This document shows positions 1 through 9,800 of a DNA stretch of 38,580 nt, in pieces. The notes beneath the pieces are model-generated. The model saw nothing but the letters and a program-made list of their open reading frames with translations. It made no database searches and was not told where the DNA came from. The position numbers were made by a program, and so were the translations under genes. Source of the DNA: Pirellula sp. (GTDB lineage Bacteria > Planctomycetota > Planctomycetia > Pirellulales > Pirellulaceae). The stretch is taken from contig JALOQZ010000007.1 in NCBI GenBank assembly GCA_025459245.1, positions 1 through 38,580 of the forward strand, in the 5' to 3' direction. Positions within the stretch are counted from its first letter, which is position 1. The number at the start of each line of letters is the position of its first letter.

Positions 1-614
1 GCGGTTAATCCATGCGCCATGGCGTGGACCGAGCGAGCAGACGGCTCGTTGGTTGACGAGCAAGCATCCAAAGCTGGCTGGTTCAATCGCCGCATAAAAA
101 AATCAGCTCGCTCCTCCGCCCTGATCCTTCTTATCTCGATCGACTCGTTACCCAGGTCGGGCGCGAAGCCTTGCGAAATCAACCACCCAAGCTCGCGCTC
201 GTGATCCCAACAAAAGACGACGTCATAGAGCCCGAGCACCGCAATGGGTAGAGAGAATTCGTCGTGGCGAGCGCGGGGAATTCGCTCGAAACACCGCCCA
301 AACTCATAGCCCATGTAACCAGCGACTCCACCTTGAAAGGGCGGCAAGTCCGCTTGCGCCCGGGAATGAAGCTTCGATAGCCACCCTTCGAGTTTCGCCA
401 AAGGATCCGCCGTTGGGCTTTGCACTTCAAGAACATCGATTGGATCGCAGCACAGGAACGAGTATCGGCCACGGGGGGGACCGACCAAAGCCGAGTCGAG
501 CCAGCAACAGTAAGGTAAACTCCGTAAACGCTGAAAGGCAAAGAGAGGATCGAATTCCTTTGGCAACGAAACGACTTGGGGCTCGAAGATTAGCTCGGTG
601 GATGACTCGCTCAT
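1..614 (-). CDS. pabB: Aminodeoxychorismate/anthranilate synthase component I, N-terminal part (truncated by window edge)
   Basis: The minus-strand frame is open from ATG at 614 to the window edge, giving about 204 residues of an incomplete gene. The N-terminal region carries LDSALVGPPRGRYSFL, which fits the PabB/TrpE N-terminal motif in which a short Leu-Asp-Ser stretch precedes an R-G-R-Y-S-F block. Further on, GGVAGYMGYEFGRCFE matches the conserved Gly-rich block of component I. The family condenses chorismate with ammonia from a glutaminase partner to make aminodeoxychorismate (folate branch) or anthranilate. The chorismate-binding catalytic domain lies outside the window. PabB is preferred over TrpE because of the GRYSF-type start, but the two cannot be separated firmly from this fragment. 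The gene is divergent from nrnA across a 205-bp gap. ATG at 614 follows another ATG at 618 in a different frame; only the 614 frame gives the family motifs. Confidence 0.8.
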   Translation of the reverse strand, partial: MSESSTELIFEPQVVSLPKEFDPLFAFQRLRSLPYCCWLDSALVGPPRGRYSFLCCDPIDVLEVQSPTADPLAKLEGWLSKLHSRAQADLPPFQGGVAGYMGYEFGRCFERIPRARHDEFSLPIAVLGLYDVVFCWDHERELGWLISQGFAPDLGNESIEIRRIRAEERADFFMRRLNQPALDACSSTNEPSARSVHAMAHGLT

Positions 615-819
615 GCATGTATTGTAGAGAACGAGCTTGAGCCTCTCCAAGTGCACCTGCGACTCTATCTTGTTCGCTGACACGATTCGCGAAGTTCCGC
701 TATACTTGGTCAACGGAACTGGTCATAGAAGACGATCGATCTCGCGACACGAACCCACTGGGTGGCTTTCGATTGACCAGAGAAAAGAAACGATTACTGC
801 AAACATTAGAAATGTCTAC

Positions 820-1818
820 ATGAACTTGGACTGGGACTCTCTTCGAGCGATTCTAAACAAACATAAGCGTTTTATCCTGACGAGCCACATTCGTCCGGAC
901 TGCGATGCTCTCGGCAGCGAAATGGGAATGGCAGGAATTCTCCAAGCCATGGGCAAAGAGGTGACCATCATCAATGGCCACCAAACCCCTCCCAGCCTTT
1001 ACTTCATGGATCCCGCGCAGTCCATTTTGGTCATTGGCGACACGATCACTCACGAAGAGATCGAAGGAGACTGCTTGATCGTTTTGGATACGAGCGCTTG
1101 GGCTCAACTCGGGCCGATGGCCGAGGTCCTTCGGAAGTTCAATGGTCCTAAAGTGGTTATCGATCACCACGTTGGTGAAGACGATTTGGGGGCTCAATTC
1201 TTCAAAGACACCAGTGCGGAAGCGACCGGGCATCTAGTTGCGAAGCTTGCGGAACATTTAAACGTCCCTATCTCCCGTACCATGGCCAATGCGTTGTACG
1301 CCGCGATCGCAACGGACACCGGCTGGTTTCGCTTCGATTCCACAACGAGCGAAACCTATCGAGTCATCGCCAAACTTGTCGATGCGGGCGCATCCCCCTC
1401 CACGATCTATGGCGATCTTTATGAACGAGATACGGTCGGTCGAGTCCGGTTGCGAGGTCGAATCTTGGCGCGTGTACAAGTCGAGTGCAATGGCCAACTG
1501 GTCCACACACACGTTCGAAAGGAAGACTTCGTCGAGTCAGGAGCATTGGCTAGCGACACCGAAGACGCAATCAATTTGACCTTGGCCATCGAAGGAACCA
1601 AAGTTGCCATCATTCTGATCGAACAACTCAAAGGTGGATTCAAAGTTAGCTTCCGTTCTCGCTGTCATGTCGATTGCAACGAATTAGCTCGACAGTTCGG
1701 AGGGGGTGGTCACCGAGCTGCGGCCGGTGCTTTCATCGAAGCGGAGTTCGCAGACGTCCAAGCGAGGGTGTTGCAAGCCGCAAGACAGGCAATCGCGAAC
1801 AAGCCGGGCTATGCTTGA
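820..1818 (+). CDS. nrnA: DHH/DHHA1 phosphoesterase, NrnA-like (oligoribonuclease / pAp phosphatase)
   Basis: This predicted 332-residue cytoplasmic metal-dependent phosphoesterase should degrade nanoRNA and 3'-phosphoadenosine 5'-phosphate, as known for the NrnA family. Visible motifs are the first metal site DCDALGS (residues 27-33), the second aspartate in VLDTS (about residue 90), the name-giving DHH (115-117), ATDTG (D166) and, near the C-terminus, the DHHA1 substrate loop GGGGHRAAAGA. Length is normal for the family (about 310-340 residues). The frame stays open upstream to a TTG at 637, but ATG at 820 starts just before the conserved N-terminal helix, so I chose it. No clear Shine-Dalgarno sequence is visible. 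The stop overlaps the next gene by 8 bases, which suggests translational coupling. Confidence 0.93.
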   Translation: MNLDWDSLRAILNKHKRFILTSHIRPDCDALGSEMGMAGILQAMGKEVTIINGHQTPPSLYFMDPAQSILVIGDTITHEEIEGDCLIVLDTSAWAQLGPMAEVLRKFNGPKVVIDHHVGEDDLGAQFFKDTSAEATGHLVAKLAEHLNVPISRTMANALYAAIATDTGWFRFDSTTSETYRVIAKLVDAGASPSTIYGDLYERDTVGRVRLRGRILARVQVECNGQLVHTHVRKEDFVESGALASDTEDAINLTLAIEGTKVAIILIEQLKGGFKVSFRSRCHVDCNELARQFGGGGHRAAAGAFIEAEFADVQARVLQAARQAIANKPGYA

Positions 1819-2464
1819 TCCCATCCGAATTGCTTTTGCGCTCCTCCCCCTAAGCGCTTATTTGTCGGTCCTCGGAATGCTGCGATGGAGAAAACATCCC
1901 ACCGTCCTAAGCAGGTCGTTTGACCTGCTTTTGCTCGGCATGGGAATCGCAGGGATGGTCGCGGTCGGACCCATCGAACTCTTTTTTCCGCGAGCTGCCT
2001 ACTCGCTGGTTGGTAATTGGATTTGGTTTGTTCTGCTAGCGCTCTACTTTCTCGTCCTGCTATTGATCGTCTTTCACGTCCCACCGGGCATTGTGGTTTA
2101 CGGCATGCGAAAAGAGGGCCTTCGAATGACAATCGAAAGGTGGCTTGCCGAGCAAGGGATCACTTACTCCACGCAAGCGGACACGATCTTCATCGAATCG
2201 CTCGGAATCCACGCCTTGCTCGTAGATGCTGGAAAAAGAGACGTCGCATCGCTCCAAGCCATCGGAGCCCGTCAAAACTTATTGGAATGGATACGCTTGG
2301 AGCAAGAGATCGGCCGTGCGGTTCGGCACGAGACAATCGCGTCGGTGAGCCAAGGCGTCCCATACCTTCTTCTCAGCGTTTCCTTCATGCTGGTCGCGTT
2401 CTGGTTTTTGGCGAGCGACACGCAGGCGCTGCGAGATGCCATGACGGCTTTATTCGCCGAATAG
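1811..2464 (+). CDS. Small integral membrane protein of unknown function
   Basis: The 217-residue product is not a family I recognise. It has an N-terminal hydrophobic helix (about residues 5-22), two more membrane helices (about 37-57 and 70-92), a soluble mixed alpha/beta stretch (about 100-180), and a fourth helix near residues 185-203. The ATG at 1811 overlaps the nrnA stop by 8 bases, and the frame extends upstream only inside nrnA, so coupling decides the start. The soluble middle part probably faces the cytoplasm, but topology is inferred from hydrophobicity only. It ends 31 bases before the convergent App1-like gene. Coupling to nrnA suggests joint expression and does not by itself indicate a shared pathway. 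Confidence 0.8.
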   Translation: MLDPIRIAFALLPLSAYLSVLGMLRWRKHPTVLSRSFDLLLLGMGIAGMVAVGPIELFFPRAAYSLVGNWIWFVLLALYFLVLLLIVFHVPPGIVVYGMRKEGLRMTIERWLAEQGITYSTQADTIFIESLGIHALLVDAGKRDVASLQAIGARQNLLEWIRLEQEIGRAVRHETIASVSQGVPYLLLSVSFMLVAFWFLASDTQALRDAMTALFAE

Positions 2465-2495
2465 TAGCGTTCCTCAGATGGATACAATCCCACGC

Positions 2496-3635
2496 CTACG
2501 ACAGCAGGTCACCAAGCTGTCGAGCATTCGCAAAGACTTGAATGGGGACCGTAAGTCCATGCCGCCGATAGATCGCTTCTAGACGCTTGCCATCAAGCGG
2601 ATTGGCTTCGATTTGACGAATGCAAATCCTGGCTACTTGTTTAGGAAACTTCGATGCTAGTTTCGCGTAGATCTCGGGATCTCGCTCGCCGCTATCGCCG
2701 ACGAATACGAAAGTTCGATTCGGCATGCGCTTAAGCAAACTTCGAATGACTCCCCCCTTGCTCTTGCGCCGGATGATCTGCCAACGTTTGAAGATCTCGT
2801 CGCGCAATCGAAACCATTTCAAATGCATACTCCCTTGAGGGAATCCTGCCTGCGACAGGAACCGAGAAATGGGACGATAGATCTGCCACGGACTACTGCT
2901 AACGTAATGAAACAATGCACCTTGTTCGCTCCATCGTTGATAGGTTTCCGCCATACCGTCGATCGACTCAAAAGGTTCGGAGAACGTCCTTTGCAGCATG
3001 CGGCGGCGGAAGTTGACCTCCGTCAATTTGATCGTGTCGTCGATATCGGTAACGACACTCACACCTCGATCTTCTGCCAAAAAAATGGGACAACCTACCA
3101 AAACCTCAGCCGCGTCCAAAAGCGGAGATGACAAAGGTGCAGCGGCTTGTTCGTGCTGCGAAAAAGGACGGGGATCGCCAAATCTACGCAAACCTGATAT
3201 TTGCCGTGCAGGAAGATCGAGTTTACAGTTGAAGAGCCCGCTTCCTTTGGATTTTCTGCGAAGGACATAGTGTTGCCCCCCTAACGCGACTTGCACTCGC
3301 ACGCCGGATACGGGGCACGCCAAAAAACCGTCGACACGTTCGCTGAAGATCTGTCCATCGACGACCTCTTTCGAGATATCCAAGGCTCGGACCAACCCCT
3401 TCAACAGTAGCCTCTTGCTGAACGACGCGGGGGCTTCTTGGCAGATCCGACCTTGAACCCAGACACGCCACACTTCACCACCTGCAGTCGGCGTGGCGAT
3501 CGTGGGAAACAAAACAACACGAGAGTCCAGTTCCGCCCGGTTCGGCACCTCAGGGTGCATGTGCAGAACCATCGGATTAGGATTGAAAAATTCTGTTCCC
3601 ATGCGAAGAGGACTACCCATGCTGGAACTCTCCAT
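2496..3635 (-). CDS. App1-like phosphatidate phosphatase (DUF2183), HAD-type
   Basis: The 379-residue protein contains the catalytic signature DIDDT at residues 197-201 (D-x-D-x-T), preceded by a hydrophobic strand, as in App1/DUF2183 phosphatases. Further on come the family block YVSSSPWQ (about 244-251) and GDSGERDPE (about 313-321), which supplies the late acidic residues of the HAD-like active site. In yeast App1 the family removes phosphate from phosphatidic acid; a lipid substrate here is inferred by family. Residues 40-130 form a beta-rich N-terminal region typical of bacterial members. There is no signal peptide, so it is probably cytoplasmic. Alternative in-frame ATGs exist at codons 6, 12 and 22. 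It follows the oxidoreductase gene by 45 bases on the same strand and may be cotranscribed with it. Confidence 0.87.
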   Translation of the reverse strand: MESSSMGSPLRMGTEFFNPNPMVLHMHPEVPNRAELDSRVVLFPTIATPTAGGEVWRVWVQGRICQEAPASFSKRLLLKGLVRALDISKEVVDGQIFSERVDGFLACPVSGVRVQVALGGQHYVLRRKSKGSGLFNCKLDLPARQISGLRRFGDPRPFSQHEQAAAPLSSPLLDAAEVLVGCPIFLAEDRGVSVVTDIDDTIKLTEVNFRRRMLQRTFSEPFESIDGMAETYQRWSEQGALFHYVSSSPWQIYRPISRFLSQAGFPQGSMHLKWFRLRDEIFKRWQIIRRKSKGGVIRSLLKRMPNRTFVFVGDSGERDPEIYAKLASKFPKQVARICIRQIEANPLDGKRLEAIYRRHGLTVPIQVFANARQLGDLLS

Positions 3636-3680
3636 ACCTTCGAACCCGAGACCATACTCGGGTTACAGACAGTTCTCGAA

Positions 3681-4796
3681 TTACACCTTATCCACGGCGA
3701 TCGTCTTTCGCTGATCGATCGAACGATAGATAGCCTCGATAGCAAGAAGATCTTTGAGGCCTTCCTCACCGGAAACCTTGGATGGACGCTTCTCCAAAAT
3801 GCATTGCGCAAAGTCATCTAGCTCAGCAGCGAAATGATCGACCTGCCCTAAATCGATCTTCTCTTTCGATGTCTCCATGCGGATTCCGGAGTAGCTAAAA
3901 GCTGGATCCAGTTTGATGTATCCATCGCTGCCAAAAGCTTGCACGCGATTGAGCCCATTGAAGTTGTAGCTGGTGCTGCAGTAGGCTTGAGTACCAGACG
4001 CGAATTGCATCAACCACGTGATCGATTCATCGACTTCAGCAAACTTCTTCGCGTCTGTCTTCGTCTCTTGTGCGGTGATTGCAATCGGTTCCTCTCCTGT
4101 GATCCCGCGGCAAGCCTGCAACGCGTAGATTCCGACATCCATCAACGCCCCGCCACCGGCCAACTCTCGCTTAAGCCGCCATTGCGTAGGATCGCCGATC
4201 TTGAAACCGAACCCGGCTTCAATCATCCGAATATCACCGAACGATTTGCCCTTGGCCAACTCCATCATCTTCAGATGATGCGGTTCGAATTGACAACGAT
4301 AACCGATCGCCAACATGCGCTGAGCAGCTTGGCAAGCTGCGATCATTTCGCGGCATTCCTGCGAAGTATTCGCCATCGGCTTTTCACAAAGAACATGCTT
4401 GCCCGCTTTAGCAGCGCGGATGGTAAACTCGTGGTGCATGCTGTTCGGGAGTACCACATAAACCAGGTCGACGGTATCGTCGGAAGCGATCTTATCGAAT
4501 CGTTCGTAGTTGTAGATGTGATCCTGCTTCACACCGTACTTCTCGCTCCAAGTCTTTTCTTTGGCTGGTGTGCCCGTCACGATGGCCGCCAACTGACAAT
4601 GCTTTGTTTTTGCCAAGGCTGGAGCGATTTGATTGGTGCTCAAGTTACCGAGCCCCACCAATGCAACACCTAACTTTCGATTCGAACTGGCTCGGGCGGT
4701 CTCGGAGAAGAAACCTCCTGTTGCAAGCCCCGCTGCGAGGGCGGCGGAAGTGGTGGTCGAAAGAAATTCTCGGCGGTTGGCATTCAGTCTTTGCAT
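3681..4796 (-). CDS. Gfo/Idh/MocA-family NAD(P)-dependent oxidoreductase with Tat signal
   Basis: The 371-residue predicted sugar or inositol dehydrogenase-like enzyme has a twin-arginine signal NRREFLSTTT at residues 7-16, then a hydrophobic stretch and ARA-type cleavage site near residue 36, so it is probably exported folded with its cofactor. The Rossmann motif GLGNLS lies at about residues 48-53 and the family hallmark CEKPMANT at about 137-144. The C-terminal half is the beta-sheet substrate domain. The frame stays open upstream for 40 codons, but ATG at 4796 places the Tat motif directly at the N-terminus. Planctomycetes carry many paralogues, mostly with unknown substrates, so the substrate is not assigned. 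It lies 137 bases downstream of the transglutaminase-like gene on the same strand. Confidence 0.9.
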   Translation of the reverse strand: MQRLNANRREFLSTTTSAALAAGLATGGFFSETARASSNRKLGVALVGLGNLSTNQIAPALAKTKHCQLAAIVTGTPAKEKTWSEKYGVKQDHIYNYERFDKIASDDTVDLVYVVLPNSMHHEFTIRAAKAGKHVLCEKPMANTSQECREMIAACQAAQRMLAIGYRCQFEPHHLKMMELAKGKSFGDIRMIEAGFGFKIGDPTQWRLKRELAGGGALMDVGIYALQACRGITGEEPIAITAQETKTDAKKFAEVDESITWLMQFASGTQAYCSTSYNFNGLNRVQAFGSDGYIKLDPAFSYSGIRMETSKEKIDLGQVDHFAAELDDFAQCILEKRPSKVSGEEGLKDLLAIEAIYRSIDQRKTIAVDKV

Positions 4797-4933
4797 CGGA
4801 TTGAATCTACTTGCGAGGAATGGGTAGGGGGGAGGACGTCCGTTGGAACTCCCCCATTCTAACGCGCACAAGCTCGATTCAGATACGTGAAAGAATTGGA
4901 GTTCCGAAAAAGACACTCCCTCTCGCTCGGAGC

Positions 4934-6064
4934 TCAGTTTTGTGGGGCAGAGTCCCCGCCGCGAGCTGCGTCCTGACGAAGGGCTTCGATCTCCTGCTGG
5001 AGCGGCCCCAAGTCAAGAATGGGCTCTACGAACATATCCCGCCCTCCAGGCCCAATAGGTCGTTGCTTGCATGAGAAAAAGTGGGAAACGTACCGCTGCC
5101 ATCCCTGCTCTTCAGGCACTTTGAATCGATCCCCTTTTTGCAAAATCGGTCGGTAGTCATGCATCTGGCCAAACTGCTTCTCGCCAGCGGCTTGGCACGG
5201 AAACCAATGCCCTACTCCCTCCTCATCTTCCAAATAAAACTCGGGATAGCAATGCTCTGGAATCCACACGCAACGCGCGGGAATATCGCTCGCTCGGCAG
5301 ACGGCCACAAAGATACCCGTCATCTCTTCGCAATCACCCTGCTTATCTTTCAGGGCATCTCGAATATTGCGCACTGGACCGTTGCGATATTCGATCGTTT
5401 CTCGCACCCAGTCATAGATCATCTCGACATGCTTCCAAGCATTCTCGGGCTTTGCATCCGCAATTTTCTTGGCTGCCTTTTTAATGTCGGGCAAGTTGAT
5501 CTCGATGTAAGGACTCGACTCCATATACCATCGCAACTCCTTGTGGATGTTCTTTGGTATGCGAAAGACCGATGTGTCTGCGGGCGCGTTGATAAACGAC
5601 TTTTCAACTTGAACATTGACGATCAAGTTCATCTGCGCGTTGGGCCCTAATGAATTCATCCGCATGACCAATTGCCGCGCTCCCGCGGGTAGATCTCGGA
5701 AATCCCAAGCCATCTGATCGGGGATCTCATGACTGAGCACGGTGATCTTCTGCTCAGGCCAATCCATTGGAAACGGAATCGTAGCGAGAATGTTCGAGGC
5801 AAAGTTCTCGTTCGACTCAAAAGTCATCCCAAACTTCATCTCCATCGTGCGGGGTGCATAAAGCTGAATTCCATTCGTCGCCTCTAAGACACGCCCGACG
5901 ACCACCTCAGGGGCAGGTTTTTTCGAAGTCGATTTGCCGGAGGCTTTTGGTTTTGAAATGCCGGTCGCTACTCCGCTCCCTTGTTCCTGAGCCAAACACC
6001 AGATTGGTGCACACAAGAGAACCGCAATAGCAAGTGTGGTTGTTCGAAGGTCACCCAATTTCAT
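4934..6064 (-). CDS. Exported transglutaminase-like (papain-fold) protein
   Basis: The 376-residue protein starts with a signal peptide (hydrophobic residues 9-25). A low-complexity Lys/Ser/Pro linker follows (about 28-52), then a beta-rich N-terminal domain. The transglutaminase core is at about residues 205-330: the expected nucleophile sits in QGDCEEMTG (Cys245) and the histidine in EHCYPEFYL (His271), with a DEEG stretch nearby that could supply the aspartate. The family includes peptidases, amidases and cross-linking enzymes, so the reaction is not fixed; a role in the periplasm or cell envelope is inferred from the signal. Length and order match other planctomycete transglutaminase-like proteins. 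ATG at 6064 directly starts the signal peptide. Confidence 0.85.
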   Translation of the reverse strand: MKLGDLRTTTLAIAVLLCAPIWCLAQEQGSGVATGISKPKASGKSTSKKPAPEVVVGRVLEATNGIQLYAPRTMEMKFGMTFESNENFASNILATIPFPMDWPEQKITVLSHEIPDQMAWDFRDLPAGARQLVMRMNSLGPNAQMNLIVNVQVEKSFINAPADTSVFRIPKNIHKELRWYMESSPYIEINLPDIKKAAKKIADAKPENAWKHVEMIYDWVRETIEYRNGPVRNIRDALKDKQGDCEEMTGIFVAVCRASDIPARCVWIPEHCYPEFYLEDEEGVGHWFPCQAAGEKQFGQMHDYRPILQKGDRFKVPEEQGWQRYVSHFFSCKQRPIGPGGRDMFVEPILDLGPLQQEIEALRQDAARGGDSAPQN

Positions 6065-6257
6065 TCGCCTATCTCCCGTTACGAGTCACCTTTCAGAATA
6101 AGTCGAGAAGATGCGTTGTGGCAAACTCTTTGAAAAACGGACGAAAATTCAATGGCAGCCAATCGAACAATCCCTCTCGATTGAACGGGATCTGCCAGTT
6201 GTAACGACTTTGCCTGACACCTTGCCCAACCTTAAGTCGTCAGCTTCTCGATCGCAA

Positions 6258-6878
6258 TTAATACCCAAACCGATCGAGCCACTCCTTCGTCTCGTCTGGA
6301 CCGATCGGCCTCCCTGTATCCGTCGGCTTTTCCACCGAACCGCCTCCCCCCTGCACATGATCCAGGAATTCGGAGGCATCCCCAATGGGACCGAGCTTGT
6401 CGTCGATGGATAGCCCGCCAGGAGAACGCTCGTCGGCGAACAACTCGCTCGGGCACTCCGGCAACCGATGTGTCACCCAATCCTCGCTTTCCATCACGCG
6501 GGCCCCTCGACCAAGGCCCGCTCTTTGAATTTGATGATCCGACGAAACGACGGTTAGTTTTTTTGGCGTCGGATGGGAGCGAATCGCCTGTATTATGAGC
6601 TCGTCCGCACTCGAATGATCGCGGGAAAAAGTAACTCGGATACCGCGATAGAAATGCTCTTTAGGGAGCCCGAGATCCGCCTGGGAATCAAAGACAATCC
6701 AAACTCTCGACCGATCCCACTCAGACATACGAGCCGCAATGTATTCCAAACAATATTGCCTCGCTTCTCGCAACGCCAATGCCCCACGGCGAGCATCGGG
6801 TGCTCCAATGCTCTGGAACATTAAGTTGTAGCCATCGATCAAGGTCGCGATCGTGGGCTGCTTGCGATCGCGAGCCAT
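6258..6878 (-). CDS. NYN-domain (YacP/Rae1-like) putative endoribonuclease
   Basis: The 206-residue protein has the NYN/PIN-like nuclease layout of the YacP (DUF901) family. An N-terminal beta strand leads into LIDGYNLM with the first acidic residue Asp15. VFDSQADLG carries Asp64, SADELI carries Asp92, and VVSSDHQIQ carries Asp114, consistent with a metal-binding acidic cluster. Bacillus Rae1 cleaves mRNA on ribosomes; a similar role is possible but only inferred. After about residue 140 the sequence is low-similarity and probably flexible. The start lies 7 bases after the stop of the PVC cytochrome gene, so the two are probably cotranscribed although no functional link is evident. Confidence 0.85.
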   Translation of the reverse strand: MARDRKQPTIATLIDGYNLMFQSIGAPDARRGALALREARQYCLEYIAARMSEWDRSRVWIVFDSQADLGLPKEHFYRGIRVTFSRDHSSADELIIQAIRSHPTPKKLTVVSSDHQIQRAGLGRGARVMESEDWVTHRLPECPSELFADERSPGGLSIDDKLGPIGDASEFLDHVQGGGGSVEKPTDTGRPIGPDETKEWLDRFGY

Positions 6879-6885
6879 AAAAAAA

Positions 6886-9800
6886 CTAACGAGTCTTGGA
6901 GTGCAGGTTATCCGGTGTCCCCTGAATCTTTGAATTCTCTTTCGAGTCAGGTTTCTGCTCCAATGTTAGGAGGGCGAACAGATCTGCCAACTCTTGCGGG
7001 GTCATTTGATTCTCTAGCCCCTCCGGCATAAGCGACTTGGAATCCTGCTTGAATTCGTCGATCTCCTCTGCAGCAATCGTCTGCTCCTTGCCACCCTGCA
7101 CCTTCACCACCACTCGCTTATCGGTTCTCTCTACCAGCAAGCCAGTGATGATTTCGTCATCCTTCGTACGGATCGTTACACTCTTATACGCCTCGCCAAT
7201 GACCAAGCTCGGGTTGAACACACTTACTAACAGTTGCTCGTAGGAACCGCGGCCATTGGAGGTGATATTCGGTCCCACCTCGTTTCCTCGACCATGCATC
7301 ACGTGGCACTGGCCGCAAATACGATCGTAAACCAACCAACCTTTCTCGGCATTGCCTCGAGCATCCCATCGGAGAGCATTTCCGACGCGTTGGATCACGG
7401 CTTCTCGCTCTTTCGAAGACTCCGTGTTGACGCTTCCCCAGATCTGACCGACGAGCGTCCTAATGTTTGGCTGATTGCTCGCGGCTAATAATCGGATCCG
7501 ATTCGGACTCAGCAGCTCTTTGCGAATCAAGCCCTCCTTTACACCCTTCAGAAACACTTCCGCAGACTCCGACCGCTGGCAAAGTCGTTCTGCAATCGCA
7601 GACTGAATCGCTCCCTTCATCTTGGGCAATCGGGCGACCAGATTAGCTACCTGCTCCGTCGAAAGCGGTCGCAATCCTAAATCCAATACGGTATCGCGAA
7701 GACCACCATCTACCTCACGCTGCCCTTCCAGCTCCGAAATCAGCTGCTCGGTCGCGGCCAGCAAAATGGAATCATCGAGCATAGAGGATACTTGAACCAA
7801 CTGCTTCTTCCATTCAGGCCGAACATCTGGATGCACTACCAACTCCTTGGCCAATTTCATTCGTTGAGCATCGCCAAGTGCCAAATGCACTTGAAAAAGT
7901 GCATGCTCCCAGCCGGTCCAGGCTTTCCAAGCTTTGTCGTCTGGAGCCTTTTTCATCCCATTGCCATCGCTGCTAGCAATCCAGCGTTTGAACAAAGGTT
8001 GAATGGCAGCGATCGATATCTCGCCGCTTCGAACTCGATCCAACAACGCATTGAGTACCCGCGTTCCGGATTCGGAATCTTCCTTCGCGATCAAGCTCGC
8101 GGCAGAAAGGACATTGTTAACGCTCGCTTGGCTCCGCTCGTCTTCTAAACGATTGTTTACTTGCGATAACAAAAGAGTCGCGAAGCGCGGCACCAACGAA
8201 TCCCATTCCCCTCGCATTCCCTCCTGTTTCATCGACGACAACACGGAATCTTGCTCGCGAACCAGGTCAGGTAGCATGTTTTGCCAAACGACCCGACTGA
8301 GAATCGGATCGGGCTCGCTATGGGAAAGAACCTTCATTTGCTGTTGGATATTCCATGCCGATTCTTGCTTTGCTCGAGCCAGCTTCGGGCTGGCAATCGA
8401 AACTTCAACCCGCACACGAGGGTCCGAATCGCTGGCCAAGCTCTCGAGCCAGCCTCTCACGGCAGGAGTGTCGATGACCTGCCGACCGACCGTCCTTACT
8501 CCCCAAGCACGCAACTCTGGCTCACTCGCATGTAGCAACTCCTTCGCCATGGATTCAGTTAAACGCGTCGATCCGACCAAGGACCATAAGGCGTGAAGCC
8601 GAGTTTTTATGGCTAGCGATTTGTCGAAAACTCTTTTTTGAATCATTCGCGCCGTCTCGGACTCAGGTGCAACATTACGTTCCTGAAGCTTTAATTGAGC
8701 CCGCTGACGATTGAATATGTTCGGATCGGCAAGCAATGCGACCAACTGAGAATCGGTAAGTTTGTCGAAGTCTGCAACACGGGGCTTGGGACGCTTCTCA
8801 TGCACCACTCGGTAAAGTCGTCCGTGGCCGCGATCTACCCCTTTGGGATCGGCATTGGCGTCTTGATAACAGTGATATCGGTCATACCAATCCAAGACGT
8901 ACAAACAACCATCCGGGCCAACCTTCTGAGCAACCGGCATAAACCAGACATCGTTTGCGGTCAAGAAATCGGGCTCCCCCTTCCCGCGATACGTCGCACC
9001 GAATCGCTCTATCGAGTCGCTATTCAGACATCCTCCGTGGATATTCCCCATGTACAGCTTGTTGTTAAAGCTCGATGGGTACGCATCCGTATCCAGGAAT
9101 TCAATTCCACAATATGCAGCCATCTGATGCTTGTGCTTCACAATCGACTCTGCATAGAAGGTATGGGGAGGATAGGGGCCACCCTGTCGCAAGTAATAGG
9201 CGCTTTCGGTGAGGTGCCACAAGTGATCGATCACGCACGCACTTACGAATGCACTACCCTCGGTATCAAAAGCGATCCCCCAAGGATTGCTGGTCCCTTC
9301 ACAAAATAAATCGAATTGCCGCGTCTTGGGGTCGATTCGAAAGAGGGCACACGTAAACTCGAAAGTCTTACCCCCCTGAGAAACTCGCGATGGATTAAAA
9401 ACGCCATTCAATCCATAAAGCGCGCCGTCAGGGCCCCAAGTCAACGCGTTGGGCAACTCGTGCGTGTCGTCGCGACCAAAACCTGTCACCACGACGGTTT
9501 GTTTATCCGCGACATCATCACCGTTGGTGTCCTCGAGAAAGAGAATATCAGGTGCGTTGGCAACCCATACGCCCCCATGGCCCACAGCGATCCCCGATGG
9601 AATGTTGAGTCCCTCCGCAAAGACCTTCACCGTCTCCGCAAAACCATCCCCATCCTTGTCCTCCAAGATCTTGATGCGATCGCGACCGGGCCCCGGCTCG
9701 CGACGCGGATATTCAAAACTCTCCGTCACATAAATGCGCCCTCGATCATCAAAAGCCATCGCTACTGGATTCTGAATGGAAGGCTCGGACGCGACCAACT

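Noticed and set aside
3939-4673. Plus-strand frame of 244 codons opposite the Gfo/Idh/MocA gene
   Set aside because: Antisense shadow; the minus-strand protein has the Tat, Rossmann and EKP motifs.
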